Shown in pieces: positions 1 through 7,240 of a stretch of DNA of 7,333 nucleotides; position 1 is the stretch's first letter, and every line of letters begins with the position of its first letter. Both the position numbers and the translations under genes were made by a program. Below the pieces are notes generated by a model, which ran no database searches, was not told where the DNA came from, and saw only the letters and a program-made list of their open reading frames with translations. Source of the stretch: 14-2 sp963628035 (lineage in GTDB: Bacteria > Bacillota > Clostridia > Lachnospirales > Lachnospiraceae). The stretch lies in the NCBI GenBank assembly GCA_963628035.1, contig CAVGED010000143.1, positions 1 through 7,333 of the forward strand. Direction: 5' to 3'.

Positions 1-71
1 TCGTAGCTCGCGAGCAGGTACTCCGCGATGAAATCGCAAAAATCATCGCAGAAATCGAGGTGGGCGTATGA
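1..71 (+). CDS. hsdM: HsdM C-terminus (type I methyltransferase), 5' end outside window
   Basis: An open frame enters from the left edge and ends at the TGA at 69-71. It encodes 22 residues ending REQVLRDEIAKIIAEIEVGV. A charged helix with repeated isoleucines just before the stop is the usual end of HsdM, the N6-adenine methyltransferase subunit of type I systems, and hsdM is the gene expected upstream of hsdS and hsdR. No methylase motif (such as NPPF) falls inside the window, so the identity rests on this short tail plus context. The stop overlaps the ATG of the next gene (ATGA, 68-71), implying translational coupling. It would supply the methylation activity for every HsdS variant encoded downstream. 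Confidence 0.7.
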   Translation, partial: VAREQVLRDEIAKIIAEIEVGV

Positions 72-1165
72 AAAAACAAAAGAAGGAAGTCAGCATTGTT
101 CGATCCTCCGCAGCAGAATATCTCACATTCATCACCGCTACCGGTGAAAGCGATGTAAACGCCGTGTACTTCGATGAAAATGTGTGGCTGACACAAAAAA
201 TGATGGGGCTTTTGTATAATGTGGAGACCCACACGATCAACTACCACTTAAAAAAGATTTTTGCCGATGGCGAGATTGATGAAAGCGCAGTTATTCGAAA
301 ATTTCGAATAACTGCCGCAGACGGCAAGAGCTACAACACCAATCACTATAATCTGAGTGCCATTATTGCTGTGGGCAATAAGGTGGATTCTCCCCGCGCA
401 GTGCAGTTTCGGAAATGGGCTAATCATATTATTGAGGAGTTTACCGTGAAGGGCTTCGCAATGGATGACGAACGCCTGAAAAACGGCGGAACGGTTCTGA
501 CGAAGGATTATTTCAAAGAGCAGTTAGAGCGCATTCGTGAGATTCGTCTCTCGGAGCGACGCTTTTATCAAAAGATTACGGATATTTATGCGACCAGCAT
601 TGACTACGATGCAAAGTCGCAAACAACAAGGCTGTTTTTCGCACGGGTGCAGAATCAGCTTCATTGGGCGATTCATGGCGAAACGGCGACAGAGACTATC
701 TATCGTCGTGCGGACAACACAAAGGAGCATATGGGGCTGACCACATGGAAGGATGCGCCCGATGGTAAAATTCAGAAATTCGATGTTGTGGTTGCAAAAA
801 ACTATCTGACCAAGGAAGAACTTTCCACGATGGCGAGAATCGTCAACGCTTATCTGGACTTGGCAGAGCTGAGAGCCGAGGAAGAAGTACCCATGACCAT
901 GGAGGACTGGGCAGAACAGTTTGAGGGCGTTCTTCGGCTGAGTCGAAAGGAAATTCTGACCAATGCAGGGACGATTTCTGCAAAGATTGCGGAGCAGCAC
1001 GCGCTGAGTGAGTTTGAGAAATACCGTGTTCGTCAGGATCGACTGTATCAAAGTGATTTTGACAGAGTGCTACTGGGAGAAGCAGAAACAGCGTGTATAA
1101 CGGCCGGTGAATCGCTCACGGAGGTTCGTGATTCAGAGCCAAAGGAAGGCGGTGAGGACGCATGA
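68..1165 (+). CDS. rhuM: RhuM-family protein inside the type I R-M operon
   Basis: 365 residues. The sequence matches the 'virulence protein RhuM' family, first named from a Salmonella pathogenicity island and often found between hsdM and hsdS in type I loci. Recognisable blocks are DENVWLTQKMMGLLYNVETH (37-56, helix-turn-helix-like), SAVIRKFRITAADGKSYNTN (73-92), RAVQFRKWA (110-118), IREIRLSERRFYQKITDIYA (156-175), TKEHMGLTTW (218-227) and PMTMEDWA (275-282). No signal peptide or membrane segment is seen, so it is probably cytosolic. The biochemical role is not established; a regulatory or defence-accessory role is inferred from position only. After the family core (to about residue 335) comes a short acidic tail. 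The start overlaps the hsdM stop. No strong Shine-Dalgarno is present beyond the purine-rich GAGGTGGG at 57-64, fitting coupled translation. A 29-bp palindrome lies within codons 74-83. Confidence 0.9.
   Translation: MKKQKKEVSIVRSSAAEYLTFITATGESDVNAVYFDENVWLTQKMMGLLYNVETHTINYHLKKIFADGEIDESAVIRKFRITAADGKSYNTNHYNLSAIIAVGNKVDSPRAVQFRKWANHIIEEFTVKGFAMDDERLKNGGTVLTKDYFKEQLERIREIRLSERRFYQKITDIYATSIDYDAKSQTTRLFFARVQNQLHWAIHGETATETIYRRADNTKEHMGLTTWKDAPDGKIQKFDVVVAKNYLTKEELSTMARIVNAYLDLAELRAEEEVPMTMEDWAEQFEGVLRLSRKEILTNAGTISAKIAEQHALSEFEKYRVRQDRLYQSDFDRVLLGEAETACITAGESLTEVRDSEPKEGGEDA
287..315. repeat. 29-bp perfect palindrome inside rhuM
   Basis: The left arm GCAGTTATTCGAAA (287-300), a single central A (301) and the right arm TTTCGAATAACTGC (302-315) are exact reverse complements over 14 bp. 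It lies in the codons for the family-conserved AVIRKFRITA stretch of RhuM. It could be a dimeric protein binding site, form a strong mRNA hairpin, or be a by-product of the encoded residues. Its function is unknown. Confidence 0.85.
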
Positions 1166-2084
1166 GCAGAAAGGCAATCAGCGTGCCGAATACGGCGCAG
1201 CGATGATGGATGTTCTGGCATCGGAACTGACCAAAGAATACGGAAAAAGCTATTCCAAGCGAAATCTCCAGTATTTCCGCAAGTTTTATCAATGCTTTCC
1301 GGATATTGAGATTGTGAACTCATGCGTTCACAATCTGACTTGGACACATTTTCGAAGCCTTTTGCGCGTGGCGGACGAGGATGCCAGAGTTTGGTATATG
1401 AACGAAGCTGCACATGAAAACTGGAATGTGAGGATGCTTGACCGCAATATCAGCACACAATATTATTACCGCCTGTTGCAGTCTCCGAAAAAGGAAGCTG
1501 TTATTACAGAGATGAGGCAGAAAAATGCTCAGCTCCCCAAAAAACAGTTTGAACTCGTAAAAAGCCCTGTTGTTGCAGAGTTCCTTGGTTTTAAGAATGA
1601 GGACAGCTATTTGGAAAGTGATCTGGAATCCGCGATTTTGTCCCATATCCGTGATTTTCTTATGGAAATGGGCAGAGGTTTTGCTTTTGTGGCAAGACAG
1701 CAGCATATTGTTACGGAAACAGAGGATTATTTTATCGACCTTGTTTTCTATAACATCGACCTGAAATGTTATGTGCTGGTGGATTTGAAGATGGGCAAAA
1801 TCACCCATCAGGATGTGGGACAAATTGATATGTATGTCCGCATGTATGATGATTTGAAGCGCACTGCCGGAGATAATCCGACCATTGGTATTCTGCTGTG
1901 TTCAGAAACGGACGAGGATATTGCCCGTTATTCTGTATTGCATGATAATGACAGGCTGTTTATGTCGAAATACCTGACTTATCTGCCTACCAAGGAACAG
2001 TTGAAGCAGGAAATTGAACGGCAGAAGGCGGTCTTCTATATGCAGCATCCGCTTAAAATTGAGGAAGGCGGTGAGAAACAATGA
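1107..2084 (+). CDS. DUF1016/YhcG-type PDDEXK nuclease, N-terminally truncated
   Basis: The open frame runs from a GTG at 1107 (325 codons). Only the part from about 1164 onward resembles the family: EQKGNQRAEYG, then ELTKEYGKSYSKRNL and LTWTHFRSLLRV (DUF1016 N-terminal domain), then the C-terminal PDDEXK-like nuclease with YFIDLVFY (208-215, candidate Asp211), VLVDLK (223-228, Asp226 and Lys228, where many relatives have ELK) and GQIDMYVRMYDD. Family members usually have roughly 45-55 residues before EQKGN..RAEYG; here those are absent and are replaced by an out-of-frame reading of the end of rhuM. The natural start was probably the ATG at 1162, which overlaps the rhuM stop but now runs only 14 codons to TGA at 1204-1206. 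Translation could begin at GTG 1107, 1128 or 1152, or at ATG 1203/1206. The nuclease half is intact, so a shortened product is possible, but the gene may be decaying. Such proteins are accessory genes of unclear role in type I loci. Confidence 0.75.
   Translation: MNRSRRFVIQSQRKAVRTHEQKGNQRAEYGAAMMDVLASELTKEYGKSYSKRNLQYFRKFYQCFPDIEIVNSCVHNLTWTHFRSLLRVADEDARVWYMNEAAHENWNVRMLDRNISTQYYYRLLQSPKKEAVITEMRQKNAQLPKKQFELVKSPVVAEFLGFKNEDSYLESDLESAILSHIRDFLMEMGRGFAFVARQQHIVTETEDYFIDLVFYNIDLKCYVLVDLKMGKITHQDVGQIDMYVRMYDDLKRTAGDNPTIGILLCSETDEDIARYSVLHDNDRLFMSKYLTYLPTKEQLKQEIERQKAVFYMQHPLKIEEGGEKQ
1144..1168 (+). repeat. Junction repeat copy 1 (rhuM / DUF1016 border)
   Basis: GGAAGGCGGTGAG (1144-1156), five bases, then ATGAGCA (1162-1168). 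The same arrangement recurs at 2063-2087. It includes the purine-rich ribosome binding region, the ATGA stop/start overlap and the first codons of the next gene, so the DUF1016 gene is bracketed by near-identical borders. Confidence 0.7.
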
Positions 2085-2087
2085 GCA
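2063..2087 (+). repeat. Junction repeat copy 2 (DUF1016 / hsdS border)
   Basis: GGAAGGCGGTGAG (2063-2075), five bases, then ATGAGCA (2081-2087), matching copy 1 at 1144-1168 in 13 + 7 bases with the same spacing. It provides the likely Shine-Dalgarno for hsdS and the ATGA overlap at 2081-2084. It could be a homology border for gene exchange between rhuM and hsdS. Confidence 0.7.
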
Positions 2088-2114
2088 ATGAGCAGTGCGC
2101 AATGAGCAATGGGC
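2080..2114 (+). repeat. Heptamer tandem repeat at the hsdS start codon, 5 imperfect units
   Basis: Consecutive 7-base units: AATGAGC (2080), AATGAGC (2087), AGTGCGC (2094), AATGAGC (2101), AATGGGC (2108). Four of the five contain an ATG; those at 2081 and 2102 are in the hsdS frame, those at 2088 and 2109 are not. The frame from 2088 ends at TGA 2103-2105, overlapping the in-frame ATG at 2102. Unit gain or loss would change which ATG follows the ribosome binding site in frame, so it may tune hsdS translation. Confidence 0.8.
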
Positions 2115-2714
2115 GAGAACGAAGCAGGCTGGATGAACTGATTCAGGAGCTTTGCCCAGGCGGGGTGACAACTGTGCCACTTGGCGAAGTCGCACATTAT
2201 GCAAAGACGAGAATAGATGCTTCTGAAATAAATGCAAATAACTATGTCGGAGTTGAAAACCTTTTGCAGGAGAAGCAAGGCAAGACTATCGCTTCTTCGG
2301 TTCCTACATCTGGCGCGGTCATTGCGTTTGAATGTGGAGATATTTTGATTGGAAACATTCGCCCATACCTCAAGAAAATATGGTTGGCTGATTGCGATGG
2401 TGGAACAAATGGAGATGTGCTGGCAATTCAGATAAATGATCGCAGTTTCCTTATGCCAGAGTTTCTTTATTATGTTTTGTCCTCAGATCAGTTCTTCCTT
2501 TATGATATGCAGAACGCCAAAGGCGCGAAAATGCCGCGAGGAAGTAAAGACGCTGTGATGAAATATACCATCCCCGTCCCGCCTCTGCCTGTGCAGAGTG
2601 AAATTGTCAAGATTCTTGACAATTTCACGGAGCTTACAGCGGAGCTTACAGCGGAGCTTACAGCCAGAAAGAAACAGTATGAGTTTTATCGGGATAAGCT
2701 GCTGACCTTCGGCG

Positions 2715-2740
<26 letters not shown>
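2081..2740 (+). CDS. hsdS: HsdS module 1: half specificity subunit with one recognition domain (TRD1)
   Basis: 219 residues. After a repeat-encoded leader (to about residue 14) comes the usual N-terminus SRLDELIQELCPGGV, then a target-recognition domain (about 33-168: VPLGEVAHYAKTRID..., GDILIGNIRPYLKKIW) and the central conserved helical region (VPPLPVQSEIVKILDNF, the ELTA repeat at 184-195, ARKKQYEFYRDKLLTF). A normal HsdS has two such halves in about 400-450 residues. Here the frame ends at TGA 2738-2740, right after a G8 tract, and the second half continues in another frame from about 2723. HsdS recognises the DNA target and holds two HsdM and two HsdR. Half-length HsdS proteins are known to dimerise and bind symmetric bipartite sites (truncated EcoDXXI; NgoAV), so this product may be active. 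Either ATG 2081 or 2102 could be the start; 2081 is favoured by the ATGA overlap and the GGTGAG five bases upstream. Confidence 0.9.
2598..2628. repeat. 31-bp perfect palindrome in the hsdS central conserved region
   Basis: Left arm GTGAAATTGTCAAGA (2598-2612), one T (2613), right arm TCTTGACAATTTCAC (2614-2628): 15-bp perfect arms. It encodes EIVKILDNF and ends two bases before the 12-bp tandem repeat. Module 3 has a weaker counterpart at the same protein position (TTATCGAG 3840-3847, CTCGATAA 3851-3858). It may be a recombination or protein-binding site, or a hairpin that promotes slippage in the neighbouring repeat; its function is unproven. Confidence 0.85.
2630..2665 (+). repeat. 12-bp tandem repeat, 3 units encoding ELTA (spacer-length repeat)
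   Basis: GAGCTTACAGCG (2630-2641), GAGCTTACAGCG (2642-2653), GAGCTTACAGCC (2654-2665), giving (ELTA)x3 within the helix after TRD1. In EcoR124I versus EcoR124II, two versus three TAEL repeats at this position change the length of the non-specific spacer in the recognised site by one base pair. The same effect is expected here if unit number varies, since the change stays in frame. Confidence 0.9.
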
Positions 2741-3413
<673 letters not shown>

Positions 3414-3454
3414 TTCGGCTGTGTCAATATGTTTTCGGTGTTGTTTATTTACCT

Positions 3455-3970
3455 TTGGGTGAAATCGCAAATTCATTCAGGGGTGAATATATCACGAAGA
3501 AAACCACTCATGTGGGAGATGTCCCTGTGATTCTTGGAGGGCAGGAACCTGCGTATTATATTGATAAATCAAACCATGATGGTGAAATCATTGTTGTCGC
3601 GAGAAGCGGCGCATCCGCTGGATTTGTATCCTACTGGAATCAGCCAATTTTTGTAACCGACGGCTTTGGCTATGAGGAAAAGCAAGGCATAACAATAACA
3701 AAGTACCTGTACTATGTGTTGAAAAACATGGAGTCCGATCTGAATGCTATGAAACGCGGGGCAGGTGTTCCTCATGTCAGCGGAGAAGCACTTGAAAAAA
3801 TAATGCTTCCTGTGCCTGATGTTCGCGAGCAGAATCGAATTATCGAGTTGCTCGATAAATTTGATGGGCTTTGCAACGATATCACTTCCGGCCTTCCGGC
3901 AGAGATCGAAGCGCGTCAAAAGCAATACGAATATTACAGAGATAAACTGCTGACCTTCAAGGAGCAGTAA
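3455..3970 (+). CDS. hsdS: HsdS module 3: third recognition domain (TRD3), silent unless joined to module 2
   Basis: A third HsdS half. The frame is open from 3326 through the GACA repeat to TAA 3968-3970, with no ATG before 3455; only a weak TTG at 3455 gives the 171-residue form. Between the repeat and 3455 the frame encodes ERNALIRLCQYVFGVVYLP, a natural linker into LGEIANSFRGEYITKK, so the true protein almost certainly enters from module 2. The recognition domain follows (VPVILGGQEPAYYI, IIVVARSGASAGFVSYW, MKRGAGVPHVSG), then the conserved helix VPDVREQNRIIELLDKFDGL and AEIEARQKQYEYYRDKLLTFKEQ, a normal HsdS C-terminus. A GACA gain puts it in frame with module 2. Modules 2 and 3 share 17 identical bases at 3291-3307 and 3908-3924, a possible recombination track. 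A stand-alone product is doubtful. Confidence 0.8.
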   Translation: MGEIANSFRGEYITKKTTHVGDVPVILGGQEPAYYIDKSNHDGEIIVVARSGASAGFVSYWNQPIFVTDGFGYEEKQGITITKYLYYVLKNMESDLNAMKRGAGVPHVSGEALEKIMLPVPDVREQNRIIELLDKFDGLCNDITSGLPAEIEARQKQYEYYRDKLLTFKEQ

Positions 3971-3973
3971 ACG

Positions 3974-3980
3974 AAGGAGG
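3974..3980 (+). promoter_or_regulatory. Strong ribosome binding site of hsdR
   Basis: AAGGAGG seven bases before ATG 3988. Unlike the genes before it, hsdR does not overlap its predecessor and has a consensus site, so HsdR can be made regardless of the hsdS frame state. Confidence 0.85.
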
Positions 3981-3987
3981 TCGCTGT

Positions 3988-6900
3988 ATGAGCACCTATA
4001 ACATCATTGCCGCCAGCAACGAGAGCACCGTTGTTGCGGAATATACGCCGGAGAGCGCACGGTCTGACAGCTTCCAGAGTGAAGCGGCGCTGGAAAAGGA
4101 GTTTATCCGCCTGCTCTGTGAACAGGGATACGAATATCTTTCCGTTCATGATGAGGGAGGATTGATCTCCAATCTGCGGCGGCAGTTGGAAGTGCTCAAC
4201 AGCTATACCTTTACCGACAGTGAGTGGAAGCGTTTCTTCTCGGAGACTCTTGCCAACGCCAACGAGGGCATTGTAGAAAAGACCCGCACGATTCAGACCG
4301 ACCATGTGAAGGTATTGCGCCGTGATGATGGTTCGTCCAAGAACATTCAGCTCATTGACAAGAAGAATGTCCACAATAACCACTTGCAGGTCATCAATCA
4401 ATACGAGGTTTCCTCTTCTGAGGGTGCTGCGCATGACAATCGCTATGATGTGACCATTCTCGTCAACGGTCTGCCGCTGGTTCATGTGGAGCTGAAGCGG
4501 CGCGGCGTTGCCATCCGCGAAGCCTTCAATCAGATCAAGCGCTATCAGCGGGACAGCTTCTGGGCGGCAAGCGGACTGTATGAGTATGTGCAGATTTTTA
4601 TCATCTCCAACGGCACGCACACCAAGTATTATTCCAATACGACCAGAGGCAGCCACATCAAGGAGATGGGCGAAGCGTCCAAGCAGAAATCAAAGAAAAC
4701 CAGCAACAGCTTTGAATTTACTTCCTTCTGGGCAGACGGCAACAACAAGGTCATTGCCGACCTTATTGACTTCACCAAGACATTCCTTGCCAAGCACACG
4801 ATCCTCAATGTGCTGACCAAATACTGCGTATTCACCACGGAAGAGATTCTGATGGTCATGCGTCCCTATCAGATTGCCGCAACGGAGCGTATCCTAAACC
4901 GTATCGAGATTTCTACCAATTACAAAAAGACCGGAAGCATCGATGCAGGCGGCTATATCTGGCACACCACGGGAAGCGGCAAGACGCTGACCTCGTTCAA
5001 GACGGCGCAGCTTGCGTCACAGCTGCCTTATGTGGACAAGGTGCTGTTTGTGGTAGACCGTAAAGACCTGGACTATCAGACCATGAAGGAATACGACCGC
5101 TTTGAAAAAGGCTCTGCCAACAGCAATGCTTCTACAAAGATTTTACAGCGCCAGCTGGAGGACAGGGACGAAAAGGGCGGCTATCACGAATACAAAATCA
5201 TCATCACGACGATTCAAAAGCTGGATAACTTCGTCAGCAAGAACAAGGGGCATGAGGTGTTTGCCAAGCACTGCGTCATCATCTTTGATGAGTGTCATCG
5301 CAGCCAGTTCGGCGATATGCACGCCAAGATTGTCAAGGCGTTCAAAAATTATCACCTGTTTGGCTTTACAGGTACACCAATTTTTGCCGCCAATGCCGGG
5401 AAAGGCAAGCATCTTGCCATGCTGACCACACCGCAGACCTTCGGCGCCCAGCTCCACACCTATACCATCGTGGATGCCATCAATGACGGCAATGTTCTCC
5501 CGTTCCGTATCGACTATGTGAATACGGTCAAGGAAAAGGAGAACATCAAGGATAAGAATGTTTCCGCCATCGACATTGAACGAGCCATGGGAGCGCCGGA
5601 GCGTATCCGGGAAATTGTCAAATACACGCTGGAGCATTTTGACCAGAAAACCAAACGCAATAGCTTTTATTCCCTCAAGGGCAAGCGCATGGCAGGCTTC
5701 AACGCCATGTTTGCGGTTAGCTCGATTCCTATGGCTATGAAGTATTACACGGAGTTCAAGCGGCAGATTGCCGAGAGCCATCGGCAGTTTACCATTGCCA
5801 CGATCTTCAGCTATGCCGCCAATGAAGAAGACCCGGAAGATGTGCTTCAGGAGGAAGGCTTTGACACAGAGGCACTTGACCAGACTTCCCGCGATTTTTT
5901 GGAAAATGCGATTGGTGATTACAACGAGGCATTCAACACCACCTTCGACACATCCTCCGATAAGTTTCAGAATTATTACAAGGATCTGTCCATGCGGGTG
6001 AAGAGCCGTGAGGTGGATTTGCTGATTGTGGTGAATATGTTCCTCACCGGCTTTGATGCAACCACGCTGAACACCCTCTGGGTGGACAAGAATCTCAAAA
6101 TGCACGGACTCATTCAGGCGTATTCCCGCACAAACCGTATTCTGAACTCGGTCAAGACCTACGGCAATATCGTCTGCTTCCGTGATTTGCAGAAAGCAAC
6201 GGACGATGCAATTGCCCTCTTTGGAGACAAGAATGCCAGCGGCATTGTCCTTCTCAAGAGCTTCAATGATTACTGGAACGGCTACGAGGATGCCAAGGGG
6301 CAACAACATCCCGGTTATGTAGATTTGTTGGAAAAGCTGGAGAGTGAATATCCGCTTGGCACACAGATTGTCGGTGAGCAGGCGGAGAAGGATTTCATCA
6401 AGCTGTTCGGCTCCATCCTCAGCATGAGAAACATTCTCTCGTCCTTTGACCAGTTTGAAGAAATGGATTCTATCGCTGCAAGGGATTTACAGAATTACCA
6501 GAGCATTTACCTTGATCTGTATGATAAATATCGTAAGCAGAAGGATGGCGAGAAGGAAGATATCGTAGATGATATTGAGTTCGAGATCGAGCTGATCAAG
6601 CAGGTGGAAATCAATATTGACTACATCCTGATGCTGGTTGAAAAGTATCACGCCGGTAATTGTGAGGATAAGGAGATTCTTGCATCTATTCGCAAGGCAG
6701 TTGATGCAAGCATTCAGCTGCGCAGCAAGAAGGAATTGATTGAAGCCTTTATCAGTACGGTCAATGTGGATACCCAGGTCACGACCGACTGGCGCAGATT
6801 TGTGCTGGAGCAGGAAGAAAACGACCTTGCGGAGATTATCAGCGGAGAGAAGCTTAAAGACGAGGAAACTCGGAAATTTGTTTCCAATGCTTTCCGTGAC

Positions 6901-7152
6901 GGCACGCTGAAAACAACCGGAACAGAAATTGATAAGCTCATGCCGCCGGTTTCCCGCTTTGGCGGCGGCAGCCGTGCGAAAAAGAAGCAGGGAATCATTG
7001 CCAAGCTGAAAGTATTCTTTGAGAAATACTTTGGCTTAGGAATTGCGGAGATTCAAGCAGAGGAACAGGAACAGTCCATCGTTTATGAAGCTGAGCCAAG
7101 TTATCAGATGGTGGCTGAAGAATCTGCGCCGTATGGAACAAGCGAAAAGTAA
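3988..7152 (+). CDS. hsdR: HsdR, type I restriction motor and nuclease subunit
   Basis: 1054 residues, complete, of the EcoR124I (type IC-like) size and wording. The N-terminal nuclease shows NRYDVTILVNG and VHVELKRR (candidate Asp154, Glu168, Lys170), then a QxxxY element (Gln182, Tyr186). The SF2 translocase follows: Walker A TTGSGKT (327-333), DECH (434-437), FTGTP (460-464), the LTGFDATTLNTLWVDK stretch (686-701) and the arginine motif QAYSRTNR (710-717). The C-terminus carries FRDGTLKTTGTEIDKLMPPVSRFGG (969-993) and KLKVFFEKYFG, the region that contacts the HsdM/HsdS methylase core, then an acidic tail. It pumps DNA using ATP and cuts unmethylated DNA far from the site when two complexes collide. 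All key residues visible are present, so restriction should be competent with any functional HsdS. It starts 17 bases after the hsdS region with a strong binding site. No frameshift is seen. Confidence 0.97.
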   Translation: MSTYNIIAASNESTVVAEYTPESARSDSFQSEAALEKEFIRLLCEQGYEYLSVHDEGGLISNLRRQLEVLNSYTFTDSEWKRFFSETLANANEGIVEKTRTIQTDHVKVLRRDDGSSKNIQLIDKKNVHNNHLQVINQYEVSSSEGAAHDNRYDVTILVNGLPLVHVELKRRGVAIREAFNQIKRYQRDSFWAASGLYEYVQIFIISNGTHTKYYSNTTRGSHIKEMGEASKQKSKKTSNSFEFTSFWADGNNKVIADLIDFTKTFLAKHTILNVLTKYCVFTTEEILMVMRPYQIAATERILNRIEISTNYKKTGSIDAGGYIWHTTGSGKTLTSFKTAQLASQLPYVDKVLFVVDRKDLDYQTMKEYDRFEKGSANSNASTKILQRQLEDRDEKGGYHEYKIIITTIQKLDNFVSKNKGHEVFAKHCVIIFDECHRSQFGDMHAKIVKAFKNYHLFGFTGTPIFAANAGKGKHLAMLTTPQTFGAQLHTYTIVDAINDGNVLPFRIDYVNTVKEKENIKDKNVSAIDIERAMGAPERIREIVKYTLEHFDQKTKRNSFYSLKGKRMAGFNAMFAVSSIPMAMKYYTEFKRQIAESHRQFTIATIFSYAANEEDPEDVLQEEGFDTEALDQTSRDFLENAIGDYNEAFNTTFDTSSDKFQNYYKDLSMRVKSREVDLLIVVNMFLTGFDATTLNTLWVDKNLKMHGLIQAYSRTNRILNSVKTYGNIVCFRDLQKATDDAIALFGDKNASGIVLLKSFNDYWNGYEDAKGQQHPGYVDLLEKLESEYPLGTQIVGEQAEKDFIKLFGSILSMRNILSSFDQFEEMDSIAARDLQNYQSIYLDLYDKYRKQKDGEKEDIVDDIEFEIELIKQVEINIDYILMLVEKYHAGNCEDKEILASIRKAVDASIQLRSKKELIEAFISTVNVDTQVTTDWRRFVLEQEENDLAEIISGEKLKDEETRKFVSNAFRDGTLKTTGTEIDKLMPPVSRFGGGSRAKKKQGIIAKLKVFFEKYFGLGIAEIQAEEQEQSIVYEAEPSYQMVAEESAPYGTSEK

Positions 7153-7166
7153 ATCATGATTAAGCC

Positions 7167-7206
7167 AAAGGCGATCAACCGTAAAAAAGTTGGTCGCTTT
7201 TCTTTT
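7167..7206 (+). terminator. Rho-independent terminator after hsdR
   Basis: Stem GCGATCAAC (7171-7179) pairs with GTTGGTCGC (7189-7197) over nine bases with one G-U wobble, with a 9-base A-rich loop. TTTTCTTTT (7198-7206) follows, and AAAG (7167-7170) can extend the stem into the T-tract. It lies 14 bases after the hsdR stop and marks the end of the R-M transcript. Confidence 0.88.
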
Positions 7207-7224
7207 GCCCAAAATCAAAAATTT

Positions 7225-7231
7225 AAGGAGG
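7225..7231 (+). promoter_or_regulatory. Ribosome binding site of the gene starting at 7241
   Basis: AAGGAGG nine bases before ATG 7241, following an AT-rich stretch after the terminator. It supports a real start there. Confidence 0.75.
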
Positions 7232-7240
7232 TACACGCTC

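Noticed and set aside
524..1051. Minus-strand open frame opposite rhuM
   Set aside because: Cysteine- and histidine-rich composition typical of a shadow frame, while the + strand matches a known family along its whole length.
5143..6309. Long open frame on the minus strand (388 codons)
   Set aside because: It lies opposite hsdR, whose + strand frame contains every expected helicase and nuclease motif. The minus frame has no recognisable domain or binding site.
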